Shown piece after piece: positions 28,201-35,996 of a stretch of 64,000 nt of DNA (its first letter is position 1; every line of letters starts with the position of its first letter). The notes beneath the pieces are model-generated. The model saw only the letters and a list, made by a program, of their open reading frames with translations, made no database searches and was not told the DNA's origin. This DNA is from G963675935 sp963823895. Lineage in GTDB: Bacteria; Planctomycetota; Planctomycetia; Pirellulales; Thermoguttaceae. The DNA lies in contig CAWGNG010000020.1 of assembly GCA_963823895.1 (NCBI GenBank), positions 620,001 through 684,000 on the forward strand, given 5' to 3'. A program made the translations under genes and the position numbers.

Positions 28201-30431
28201 TCGATCACGTCTTCATCGACGAGGCGCATCATTTCAAGAACCTGGAAACGCCGACCAAGATGGACCGCGTCGCCGGCATTCAGACCGGCGGCTCCGAGCG
28301 GGCCTTCGACGTCTACATGAAGGCGCGTTACCTCGGCCAGCAGCATCCCGGCCACGGCGTCACGTTCGCCACCGGGACGCCGATCTCGAACACCATGATG
28401 GAAATGTACACGATGCAGCGGTTCCTCGACCCCGAGGGACTCAAGAGTCGTGGCCTGGAGCATTTTGACGCATGGGCGGCCACCTTCGGCGAAGTCATCG
28501 ACACAATGGAAATCTCCCCGGACGGGGCGGGACTGCGACCGCGAAGCCGGTTCGCCCGCTTCACCAACCTGCCAGAACTCCAACAGATGTTCCGCGCCTT
28601 CTCCGACGTGCAGACGGCCGAGATGCTCAACCTGCCCCGGCCGCGCCTCACAGGCGGCAAGCCCATCATCGTCGCCTGCCCGATGTCCGAAGAACAGCGC
28701 GATCTCCAGGAGGAACTGGTCGAACGCTATGACAGGCTGCGGTCGCAGAAGGTGGACCCTCGCGTTGACAACGCCCTGGCCATTACCACCGACGGCCGCA
28801 AACTCGCCACCGACGCCAGGATGCTTTCTGCCACGGCACCCGACTTCGATGGCTCGAAGGTCAACCGGCTGGTGGAAAACGTCGCGGCCATCTGGGACCG
28901 GACCACACCGACGCGCGGCACGCAGATGATTTTCGCGGACATGGGCGTTAATCCAACTGACTGGGGATACTCGCCCTACCAGGACATCATCAAAAAACTA
29001 ATCGCTGCCGGCCTACCGGCTGAGCAGATCGCGGCAATCGGCGACGCCGAATCCGATGCCAAGAAACAGGCCCTTTTCGAGAAGGTCCGCCAGGGTTCGG
29101 TGCGGGTGCTCCTCGGCAGCACGCAAAAGATGGGCACCGGCACCAATGTCCAGAAACGTCTGGTCGCACTGCATCACCTCGACGCCCCGTGGAAGCCGGC
29201 CGAGGTTGAGCAACGTGAAGGCCGAATCCTCCGCCAAGGGAACGAGAACGAGGAAGTGGCGGTCTATCGCTATGTCACCGAAGGCTCGTTCGACGCCTAC
29301 ATGTGGCAGGCGTTGGAGACCAAGGCCCGCTTCATCGGCCAGGTCATCACCGGCGACAACGCCGCCCGACGGGCCGAAGACATCGGCGGCCAGGAGCTTT
29401 CCTACGCCGAGGTCAAAGCGATTGCTTCCGGCAACCCGGCCGTACTGACCTTGGCCGAGGCCGACGCCGAACTGCAACGGCTCGCCCTCCTCAAGAAGAA
29501 CCACCTCGACGAACAATACCTTGCCCGGCACAACGTGCGTAAACTGCCGGACACCATTGTCGGCCTTTCCGGGAGATTATCCAACCTCATGGCGGACCAA
29601 GCCACCGCCACCGCCCGTGCCGGCGACCCGATTACCATCGGCGGCCGCACTCCGTTACTCGACAACGTACCCGCCGTCCTGGCCGGCCAACTGGATTCCG
29701 TGCTCCGCGATGTCCGCGAGACAACCCGCGTTCCGATTGGCATCTATCGCGGCCTGCAATTTGGCCTGATGCTTCATCCGCAATTCCCGCCGGATGTGTA
29801 CTTGGAAGGTGCCATCACCCGTCAGTCCCAACTCTCGCGGGAACACCAGGGACCGCGTGCCGTGCTGAATGCCCTAGAACGTATGGCCGGCAGCTACGGC
29901 ACTGAATGTGACCGAGTCCGGCAAGACAGCGCCATCGCCGAGTCGCAGTTACGCGACTACCAGGCGCGCTTGGGTATGCCCTTCGGTTACGACACCTATC
30001 TGTCCGAACTGACCGGCTTGCGGGACCAACTCAAGGCGGGCCTTTCGGGTGCGACGCCGGATCCAATAAACGACTCGCAGCCCGTCGCTGCCGAATTGGC
30101 TGAAAAAATCAGGACGCTCAAGGCTGCGCATAGCATCGAAGCCACGCCGCAGTGCATCCGGCAGACGCAATTTTCCGCCGAGGAACCCGTAACCGCCCGC
30201 ATCCGCCGCCGCACGGAGGCTATTCAGTCCAATGTGTCCGCCTCAGTGTCAGAGACATCACCGCCAGCCGAATCTACGGACCAAGCCATTACCGAAGGCC
30301 GCGCACCTCGTGGGATTCCGTCCTACTATGTCAGCACGGCCCGACATGGAACCCGCCAGCCCCAGATGACGTTCCAGCAACGCCTTGCGATGGAACGGCA
30401 ACACAATGCCCCAGAACCAAGCCTGTCTTGA
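25233..30431 (+). CDS. DNA methylase-SNF2 helicase fusion, 1732 residues
   Basis: ATG 25233 follows AGGAGAAGGAA. N-terminal N6-adenine methylase-like domain: AdoMet motif VLEPGCGIGKFM near residue 150 and the catalytic-loop position GNVPFANL near 210, a departure from NPPY/NPPF. Then a helicase: Walker A-like HVVGAGKT near 830, motif II IDEAHH near 995, ATGTPISNTMMEMY, GSTQKMGTGTNVQKR and the arginine-finger motif QREGRILRQGNE near 1327. This matches the very large methylase/helicase proteins carried by plasmids and integrative elements; protection against host restriction or a role in DNA processing during transfer is assumed for them, not shown. It is the last gene before the right end of the element. 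Confidence 0.85.
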   Translation: MMGTQYSLQFDMPPPLIPIREPVLTRQPQSAPIASGEKSKARNIIAAIRTLKQIEEEQRSATPEEKQTLSRFAGFGPVALSLFPDPFSRRYKDASWQALGEELKSLLTPEEYESAKRTTFNAFYTSPTVIAAIHEAIVRLGVPGNATVLEPGCGIGKFMSQGKEGMRFIGIELDSISGRIAKALHPEHDIRIESFRDTKLPEDRIDAVIGNVPFANLKLDYRGQKFSLHDYFFAKSIDTLKPGGVLALVTSHFTLDKQNEAVREYLGSKADFVGAIRLPSSAFKQEGTAVVTDIVFLRKRAPGEPARHEEAEWHRARPMEIDGAEVSINRYFVRHPEMVLGTWTRKDTLYGGEGFGVLSNGDLGRQLQDAIQRLPQFDPIQASTTEEPSAPAFTPPPAERHITEGSFFVTDDRTICQSVGGQAMPVVYGGTSLRADGTLTGKRLAALVGLRDRARRVLQSQNEGWPEANRNDARRELNWAYDRFVTTYGPINKTTFGETADGNVIRRMPNLVKFREDPDAMLVMSLEDYDEVTGKATKAAIMTKDVVGKTPPITQVRSAEDALLVALNQRGTVDLPYIATLYGKPEEQVVAELGDLIFHDPESKTWQTADAYLSGNVRAKLAAAERAGSAYTRNADALRAVQPEDVLPGDIDAGLGAPWIPARDIQAFAAQLFHVNPSSVPVAHLQKDAVWSIDADYATKQSVAATSEFGTARANGTWLLDLAINMKTPVICDTIQNGDREERVVNPEATLAAREKQKLIKERFRSWVFTDPQRTERLVRLYNDTYNNLRPRLFDGSHLDFPGMNQNIKLRPHQDDAVWRGMSSGNTLLAHVVGAGKTFTMAATGMKMKQAGLIKKPMYVVPNHLLEQFSREFMQLYPNAKLLVAAKEELTRDRRKQLTAKIASGEWDGIIVTHSSFERIGMSRDYQETFLREQIAEYDELLREHAGSKGANRNLIKTIEKQKAAREERLKDLLAEHKKDDGLVFDELGVDHVFIDEAHHFKNLETPTKMDRVAGIQTGGSERAFDVYMKARYLGQQHPGHGVTFATGTPISNTMMEMYTMQRFLDPEGLKSRGLEHFDAWAATFGEVIDTMEISPDGAGLRPRSRFARFTNLPELQQMFRAFSDVQTAEMLNLPRPRLTGGKPIIVACPMSEEQRDLQEELVERYDRLRSQKVDPRVDNALAITTDGRKLATDARMLSATAPDFDGSKVNRLVENVAAIWDRTTPTRGTQMIFADMGVNPTDWGYSPYQDIIKKLIAAGLPAEQIAAIGDAESDAKKQALFEKVRQGSVRVLLGSTQKMGTGTNVQKRLVALHHLDAPWKPAEVEQREGRILRQGNENEEVAVYRYVTEGSFDAYMWQALETKARFIGQVITGDNAARRAEDIGGQELSYAEVKAIASGNPAVLTLAEADAELQRLALLKKNHLDEQYLARHNVRKLPDTIVGLSGRLSNLMADQATATARAGDPITIGGRTPLLDNVPAVLAGQLDSVLRDVRETTRVPIGIYRGLQFGLMLHPQFPPDVYLEGAITRQSQLSREHQGPRAVLNALERMAGSYGTECDRVRQDSAIAESQLRDYQARLGMPFGYDTYLSELTGLRDQLKAGLSGATPDPINDSQPVAAELAEKIRTLKAAHSIEATPQCIRQTQFSAEEPVTARIRRRTEAIQSNVSASVSETSPPAESTDQAITEGRAPRGIPSYYVSTARHGTRQPQMTFQQRLAMERQHNAPEPSLS

Positions 30432-30717
30432 ATTTGTGTCTTTGGCCGAAGTGCGTTGCCGCCACGGGGCATTTGCTAAACGGATGGAAGAGACAAGACC
30501 TGGGCGGCGTGGGCGATGGCTTACGCCGTGATGCTGAACTCCTACGCTCCGAAAGACAAGTCGACCACAGATTTCATTGATTGGTATTCCTTGAATGAGG
30601 TGGCTGCGAATCGGCGCTAGATTCCTGCATTACGCACGAACCGACTTAGGGCCCATGCGTAGTCATCTACCTCTGTAGCCTTGGTTAACCCAACCGCCCG
30701 ACCACGTTGACCAGAAC
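30432..30717. other. Gene-free right end of the mobile element
   Basis: About 290 bases between the methylase-helicase and the tRNA-like sequence. No gene or strong repeat is seen. Confidence 0.5.
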
Positions 30718-30805
30718 GCCGCGATGGAATAGCAATGACCGCACGAACCGGGTTCAGAACCTAGTTTTCGTTAAGGGAGTGCAGGTTCAAGTCCTGTCTT
30801 CGGCA
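30718..30805 (+). other. Degenerate tRNA-Leu-like sequence, probable attachment site
   Basis: The 3' part fits a tRNA-Leu: anticodon loop TTCAGAA (CAG, 30753-30759) with a partly paired stem, a long variable arm (30765-30780), a T-arm GCAGG-TTCAAGT-CCTGT (30781-30797) and acceptor CTTCGGC plus A (30798-30805). The 5' part is degraded: acceptor GCCGCGA pairs at only four or five positions and the D-loop lacks the GG pair. Total 88 bases, normal for tRNA-Leu. Tyrosine integrases commonly insert in tRNA 3' ends, so this is probably the right junction. I did not find a matching copy at the integrase end. The vWA gene on the other strand reads into it. Confidence 0.5.
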
Positions 30806-33201
30806 CTTTGATACGAGAGGACGTGCGGCAATTGGTCGCTCACTTTTATACTTGCCATCACCGTCGCGTGGGATTTGTCTCCCCATCGTCTGGCCTATCA
30901 GGACTCGCTGCCTCAGCACACGCAAGAAAGCAAAGTCGATCAGGAAAATCAGCAGAGCGGCGGTCAGCAGAAACGGTCCTAAAGCCTCGGTCCAAGGAAC
31001 GGCGTCTTCGGCCGTCGCGAAGAGATCGGCAGGCGCGGGCGCGTACTGTCCGCCCGTGGCCTGAGCGACCCATCGTAGTAGTTTCACGTTGGTTGGGCGA
31101 AAGGATAGTTCCTGAGGGTAGTTTCGGACGCTCTCGCTGCGTGCGGCCTGAATCGCGCGATCCGGAGATCGCATGACCGATCGCGCCAACTGCGTCCAAA
31201 AAACTCCCAAACCCTCCCATCGCAGCCAAGCATTCGACCAGTGGCCTTCCAAGTCCGAAGTAAACGTGGCGCTCCGGCCTTCGCCGTAACGCCGGGCCGC
31301 CAGCAACGGATCGCCGCTCCCGGACACGAGGCAAAGCCGGCTGCCAGGCTTCAGCCGCGTTTCCACGTGGCCCGACAATGCAGGCGTCCGGTTGAAGTCG
31401 ATGCCGGCTGAAGACTCGTCGGCCTGTGCGGTGTGGACAAAGCATGGCCCTTCGGTGATGCCGACCTTGGCGGCGGCGCGGGTTTCCGACGCGAAAATCC
31501 GCGGCAACGTCCGGGCGTTTTCGCAAAAGTAGCATCGCCCTTTGCTCTTTTCCTCGATTTCTCGCAGCAGCTTTCGGTCGGCGTCGGGGCCAAGGCCCAC
31601 GATCGACGCACCGATGTTGCCATCGGCGATTTTCTTGGCCAGCGACGCAAAATCGCCGGGCTCGGAAACGCCGTCGGTCAATAGAAGAATGTGCTTGACA
31701 TCCGCGGATGTCTCGCGCAACACCGAGTAGGCTTGTTCCAGGGCGGGATACATCTTCGTCCCGCCGTCGGCTTGGATCGCTTCGACGCCGCGAAGGACGG
31801 ATTCCTTATCGGCGCATGGCCGAAGCGGGCTGACCCAGCGGCTGTGTTCCTCGAACGCCAGAACGCCCACTCGATCCCGCGGACCGAGCGCCTCCACGGC
31901 TTGACGGGTCGCCAGTTTCGCCAAACGCATCTTCTCGCCTTTCATCGACCCGGAGCAATCCAACACCAACACCATCGCTAGCGTCGGTTTCGGACGGTCG
32001 GACTTTGGCTCACAGACGAGAGGAAGGACTTCTTCCAGCACGGTGTTGCGATACCCGCCCGGCGTCAAGGCATGGTCGCCGCCGAGAACAATCAAACCGC
32101 CACCAAGGCGGACGTAGGTTTGGATCGCTTCCATGCGCCGCTGCGACAGCGAAATCGCCGGCACGTTCGAGAGAACCAGCAGGTCGTAGTTTCGCAAGAG
32201 GTCGGGGCGGTCTGGGAGGGTGTCGGGCAAGAGAACCTCGACCCGAACGTGTTCGCGGACGAGCGCCCGGACGAGCGGCTCGACCAAGGCCGGCCGGCTC
32301 GTGACAAGCAGCACTCGGGGTGACGGCGTTACAAGCACTGTGACGGCGGCCTCGTTGTTCTCGGCAGTGGCGTCACCAGCGGCTTCGACCCGGGCCGTGA
32401 GCGTTCCGGCCGATCGGCCCACAAGCGACAGGCGGAAACCGACGCAGTTCTCGCCCGCGGTAAGACGAACACGCCGATCGGCGAGAGGTTCGGAGCCTCG
32501 AGACAACCGGACGTGGCATTGGTTCTCGCGCACGACCAAACCACGACGTCCGCGGTGAACGGCTCGCCCTCGCGAACTTGGCGAGGCGCCCGCACCGAGA
32601 CAACGTAGACCTCGCCGTCGGAACTACCCGGCAACGGAACGACGGAAATCGGCACGCCGGCGGCTTGGGCGGCGGCGCGAAGAGCGCCTTCAGTCTCATT
32701 GCCGTCGGTCAGCAACACGATTCGCGGTACATAGCGGGCGGGAATTGCCGCGCGGGCTGCGGCAACCGCCGCCGCAAGGTCACTACCCATCGAATCCAGC
32801 GGCGGGACGTTCTTGCCCACGACGCCGGGCCGGGCGGCAAACGGCAGCAGCGACATCCGATTGCCGCCGGCAGATCGGGCAAGCTCGTTGAGAAACACGT
32901 CCGCTGTGGCGTGCGCCGCGGCCGAAATGCTGGCGCTTCGGTCAACGGCGGCGACCACGTATGGCTGACGACAGACGCCGACCACCCGGATGTCGCACAG
33001 GGCAGCAACCAACGCTGCGAGGAGGAGAATACGGACGAAAAGCGAGACGGCCCGCCGCCACGGCGGCAATTGCACGAGGTTTCGACGCCCGTAATAGATC
33101 ATTGGCAGCGCCGCCGCCAGCGCCGCCAGCCGCATCGGGTGCATCACTTCCCATTGCCACGAGCCGTCGTTCATAAGAATCAATTCGCTCAATCCGTCCA
33201 T
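30761..33201 (-). CDS. Large membrane protein with two vWA domains and a glutamine-amidotransferase-like domain; frameshift near 32538
   Basis: Starting at ATG 33201 (overlapping the previous stop), two membrane helices (LAALAAALPMIYYG and SLFVRILLLAALVAAL) precede a first vWA domain (VVAAVDRSASIS). The frame changes within CCAAACC at 32535-32540 and continues with a beta-rich linker, a GATase1-like fold (PSPRVLLVTSRPALVEPLVR, GGGLIVLGGDHALTPGGY) and a second vWA with an intact metal site (VLVLDCSGSMKG). A C-terminal helix (FLLTAALLIFLIDFAFLRVL) follows. This is the usual last protein of planctomycete MoxR-DUF58-BatA operons. The final 15 residues (CRRQDLNLHSLNEN) are antisense to the tRNA-like sequence, so the native C-terminus was probably altered by integration. 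Confidence 0.82.
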
Positions 33202-33878
33202 CGTCGTTGATAAAGACACCACTCGAAGACGACCAGCACTGCGGCCAAGCCTGCCAGCCAGGGCCAAATCGGCGGGCCGGGCGTCTGAAAATCCGCCTCG
33301 CCTGTGACTCCGCCACGATCGTCGCCGTTGACCAAGATGATCCGGCCGGCTGAAGCGTCGCCGAGCAGCCGCCGGGCCAAATCGATCGCAAAATCTGGAC
33401 AGGCCGACCCCTGGACCGGCTGTACGGCTTCTAAGGCTGCATCAAGCGTCCGCCGTTCGCCGGTCATGGTGCAACGGACCATTGCCGGACTGCCGGCTGA
33501 GACGATCGCCATGCTGTCGCAGTCGCGCAGGCCGGCGATCCACTGCCCGACCTTCTGTTTTGCCGCCGTCAGCTTGGCTGGCGCGGCTTTATCGGAGGAG
33601 TTGTCCAACACCGCCACGATCTGCTGCGGCGGTTGGCAGAGTGGATCGGCCAGTGCGAGAACGATAGACGCTAGGATCGCCAACTGCACGACCAAGGACA
33701 CCTCGCGCCGCCACCGCAGCCACATCGATCGCACGCGGTCTTTGGCCAAAACTTCCACCCATATCCGGTCGTTCGCCACCGGCTCGCGCCGCATCCCAGC
33801 GCGCCGCGCGTAGGCGAGAATCACCAGTGGAATCGCAAGCAATCCCCAGTAGAGTTGGTCGGGATGGGCAAAACTCAT
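33189..33878 (-). CDS. BatA-like vWA membrane protein
   Basis: A 229-residue protein whose ATG 33878 overlaps the DUF58 stop as ATGA. Two N-terminal helices (QLYWGLLAIPLVILAYARR, VSLVVQLAILASIVLALADP) are followed by a vWA-like domain starting IVAVLDNSSDKAAPAKL, in which the usual DxSxS metal site reads DNSSD, a weak match. A C-terminal helix IWPWLAGLAAVLVVFEWCLY anchors it again. By family it acts in the membrane as a partner of the MoxR ATPase. Confidence 0.82.
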   Translation of the reverse strand: MSFAHPDQLYWGLLAIPLVILAYARRAGMRREPVANDRIWVEVLAKDRVRSMWLRWRREVSLVVQLAILASIVLALADPLCQPPQQIVAVLDNSSDKAAPAKLTAAKQKVGQWIAGLRDCDSMAIVSAGSPAMVRCTMTGERRTLDAALEAVQPVQGSACPDFAIDLARRLLGDASAGRIILVNGDDRGGVTGEADFQTPGPPIWPWLAGLAAVLVVFEWCLYQRRWTD

Positions 33879-34710
33879 GAAGACTCCAATCGAAGCACGC
33901 TCTGCAAAATGTCGTCTTCAGGGGCGTCACAGGCCACTTGCAGGCACACAATCCCGCAACGCGAACAATCGCCGCGGATCGACTCGCGGAACCGGTCGAA
34001 GTGTCGCCGGTACCGGGCTGCCGTCCGTTCGGTAACAACGACCCGCCGGCTTCGGTGGCTCTCGACGTCAAACAGTTCCACGTCGCCCAGCACGCCGGGA
34101 TCGGCCTCGCATGGGGCGTAAAGATGCACCAGTCTCGGCTTGTAACCCCGGGCGGCGAGAATTTGCAGCCCCCGCGCATACCCAATCCGATCGTGACAGT
34201 CGGTAATCACCGTCGCCGTGCCGTGCGGCTGATAGCGCCGGACGAAATCCTCCGCCGCGCGGGCCAAGTCGGTTTGGTCGCCTTGTGGCGAAAGATTTTC
34301 GAGGAACCGCAGAACCCGCCCGACGCGCGATAGGCCACGGATGGCCGGCAGATCGGACACAGCTCGGCCCGCGAACGCCGTCAGACCGCATTGCCGCAGA
34401 TCGGCCAACGCCCGATAGCCCACCATCGCCGCGATGGTGCGGGCCAGACCGAACTTCGGCGGATCGCCGATCGACATGCTCGCGGAACAATCCAACAAAA
34501 CGTACGCGGGAACGTCTCGGTCGTCCTCGGCCGTTCGAGTGAACAAGTCGTCGCGCCGGCGCAGACCCGCCAGTCGATCCGGCGATAATCGTCGCCGGGA
34601 GCGTAGTCGCGATGTTCGAGTCGGTCAGCGACGGTCCTGCGCCGCCTCGCTGTCAACAAGATGCGGCGGAAGCGGCTGAGAACGTCGGCATCGAACGGCG
34701 GTTGCGTCAT
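33875..34710 (-). CDS. DUF58 protein, frameshift near 34556
   Basis: From ATG 34710 the protein reads DVLSRFRRILLTARRRR then DYAPGDDYRRIDWRVCA, the conserved N-terminal signature of DUF58. The frame then changes at about 34553-34564 (GCGCCGGCGCAG) and continues RRDDLFTRTAEDDRDVPAYV then LLDCSASMSIG, the vWA-like half of the family with its metal site DCSASM. About 278 residues in total, normal for DUF58. The MoxR-DUF58-vWA order is the classical arrangement in which the ATPase remodels or loads its vWA partners. An ATG 24 bases earlier lies inside the repeat at 34717-34778 and is not used. Confidence 0.85.
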
Positions 34711-34716
34711 GTTGCC

Positions 34717-34778
34717 ACGTAGAACGGAATTCATTCCGTTCGGCTCGAAACATGAACGGAATGAATTCCGTTCTACGT
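34717..34778. repeat. 25-bp perfect inverted repeat, 12-base loop, between moxR and DUF58 genes
   Basis: Left arm 34717-34741 and right arm 34754-34778 are exact complements, each itself containing the palindrome GGAATTCATTCC or its complement. It lies between two genes of one operon and has no T-run, so it is a dispersed planctomycete-type repeat rather than a terminator. It could stabilise or process the mRNA. Confidence 0.85.
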
Positions 34779-34788
34779 AGGATTCAAT

Positions 34789-35778
34789 TTAATTCTTTCG
34801 CGGAACGACGTCGAGCACGTCGTCGATCAACCGGTCGGGCGAGATGTTCTCGGCCTGTCCTTCAAAGTTGAGGATGACGCGGTGGCGCAACACGGCGTGG
34901 ACGACTCCGCGAACGTCAGACTCGGCCACCGACGCGCGGCCCTCCGACGCCGCCTTGATCTTGGCGGCCGTCACCAACGCCTGAGCACCGCGCGGGCTTG
35001 ACCCGTAACGCACGAACCGCCGTACCTGCTCGGGAGCGTCGGGCTGCTCGGGACACGTCGCCATCGTCAGACCAATGGCCCAATGGCGTAGACCGCGATC
35101 GATCAACACCGCCCGGGCGACCGTCCGCATCTCCAGCAGCCGACGGCCATCGACAATCGAGCGAACGACCGGCCCGATGTTCTCGGTGGTGCGGTCGAGA
35201 ATCTCCTCGATTTCGGCCGGCGTCGGCGGGCCGACCGTCAACTTCAACAGGAATCGGTCCAGTTCCGGCTCCGGCAACGGAAATGTACCTTCCATTTCCA
35301 GTGGGTTTTCCGTCGCCACAACGCAAAAAGGCTCGGGCAGCCTGAAACTCTCGTTGGCGACGGTGATTTCTTGGCCTTCCATTGCCTCCAGCAGCGCCGA
35401 TTGTGTCTTCGGCGTGCCGCGATTGATCTGGTCGGCCAGTATCAAATGTGAAAAGATCGGCCCTTTCTGAAACTCGAAGGTCCGGCGTCCTTGCGGCGTT
35501 TCCATCACGACGTAGGTGCCCAGCAGGTCCGAGGGCATCAGGTCGGGGGTGAATTGAACCCGCTGGAAGCTAAGTTCGACCACCTGGGCCAGCGTCCGCA
35601 CGAGCACGGTCTTTCCCAGGCCCGGGTTCCCCTCGATCAGCACGTGTCCGCCGGCCACCAGCGCGGTCAACATGCCGTCGATCACTTCCGGTTGTCCAAC
35701 CACGACTTTGCCGACCTCGCCGCGCAATGCGTCGAAATCGTCCCGAAACGAGCGAAGTTGTTGATCGGTCAACGGCAT
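34789..35778 (-). CDS. moxR: MoxR-family AAA+ ATPase
   Basis: A 329-residue protein; ATG 35778 is the family-length start (MPLTDQQLRSFRDDFDALRG), with AGGA upstream. Walker A is GNPGLGKT, Walker B region HLILADQINRGTPKTQSAL, sensor 1 VVATENPLEMEGTFPLPE, followed by LDRFLLKL and the C-terminal lid RYGSSPRGAQALV. MoxR ATPases remodel or assemble vWA-containing partners; here those are the DUF58 protein and two BatA-like proteins that follow. A broken copy of its 5' end occurs at 40388-40498, tying it historically to the kinases. Confidence 0.92.
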   Translation of the reverse strand: MPLTDQQLRSFRDDFDALRGEVGKVVVGQPEVIDGMLTALVAGGHVLIEGNPGLGKTVLVRTLAQVVELSFQRVQFTPDLMPSDLLGTYVVMETPQGRRTFEFQKGPIFSHLILADQINRGTPKTQSALLEAMEGQEITVANESFRLPEPFCVVATENPLEMEGTFPLPEPELDRFLLKLTVGPPTPAEIEEILDRTTENIGPVVRSIVDGRRLLEMRTVARAVLIDRGLRHWAIGLTMATCPEQPDAPEQVRRFVRYGSSPRGAQALVTAAKIKAASEGRASVAESDVRGVVHAVLRHRVILNFEGQAENISPDRLIDDVLDVVPRKN

Positions 35779-35835
35779 GGGTTGTGTCCTGTGTTTTTGG
35801 GCCCTGCTTTTTTCCGACGCTCCGCACCGGACCAA

Positions 35836-35879
35836 GCGACGCAGAGCGTCGCAGCCAGTGCGTTCCCACGCAGAGCGTG
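35836..35879. repeat. Two small hairpins of the CGCAGAGCG type
   Basis: GCGACGC-AGA-GCGTCGC (35836-35852) and CACGC-AGA-GCGTG (35867-35879) lie in the 218-base gap between kinase 1 and moxR. They belong to another dispersed planctomycete-like repeat family. Confidence 0.65.
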
Positions 35880-35996
35880 AAAACGAGGGGTTAAAAAACC
35901 TATTGTAACCCCAAATAGCCGGTGGCTAACAGCCCCCGGAACTGTTGCCCCAACGACGAAATTCGCGGCACCCCCGGCGAGTAAACATACCTGTTT

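Noticed and set aside
30445..30805. Split tRNA-Leu with an intron between GCCGAAG (30445) and CTTCGGCA (30798)
   Set aside because: GCCGAAG fits the acceptor, but the following bases do not form a D-arm and no intron structure is seen; it is more likely chance.
34717..34778. Terminator or insertion-sequence end
   Set aside because: No T-run, no transposase, no target duplication; it lies inside an operon.
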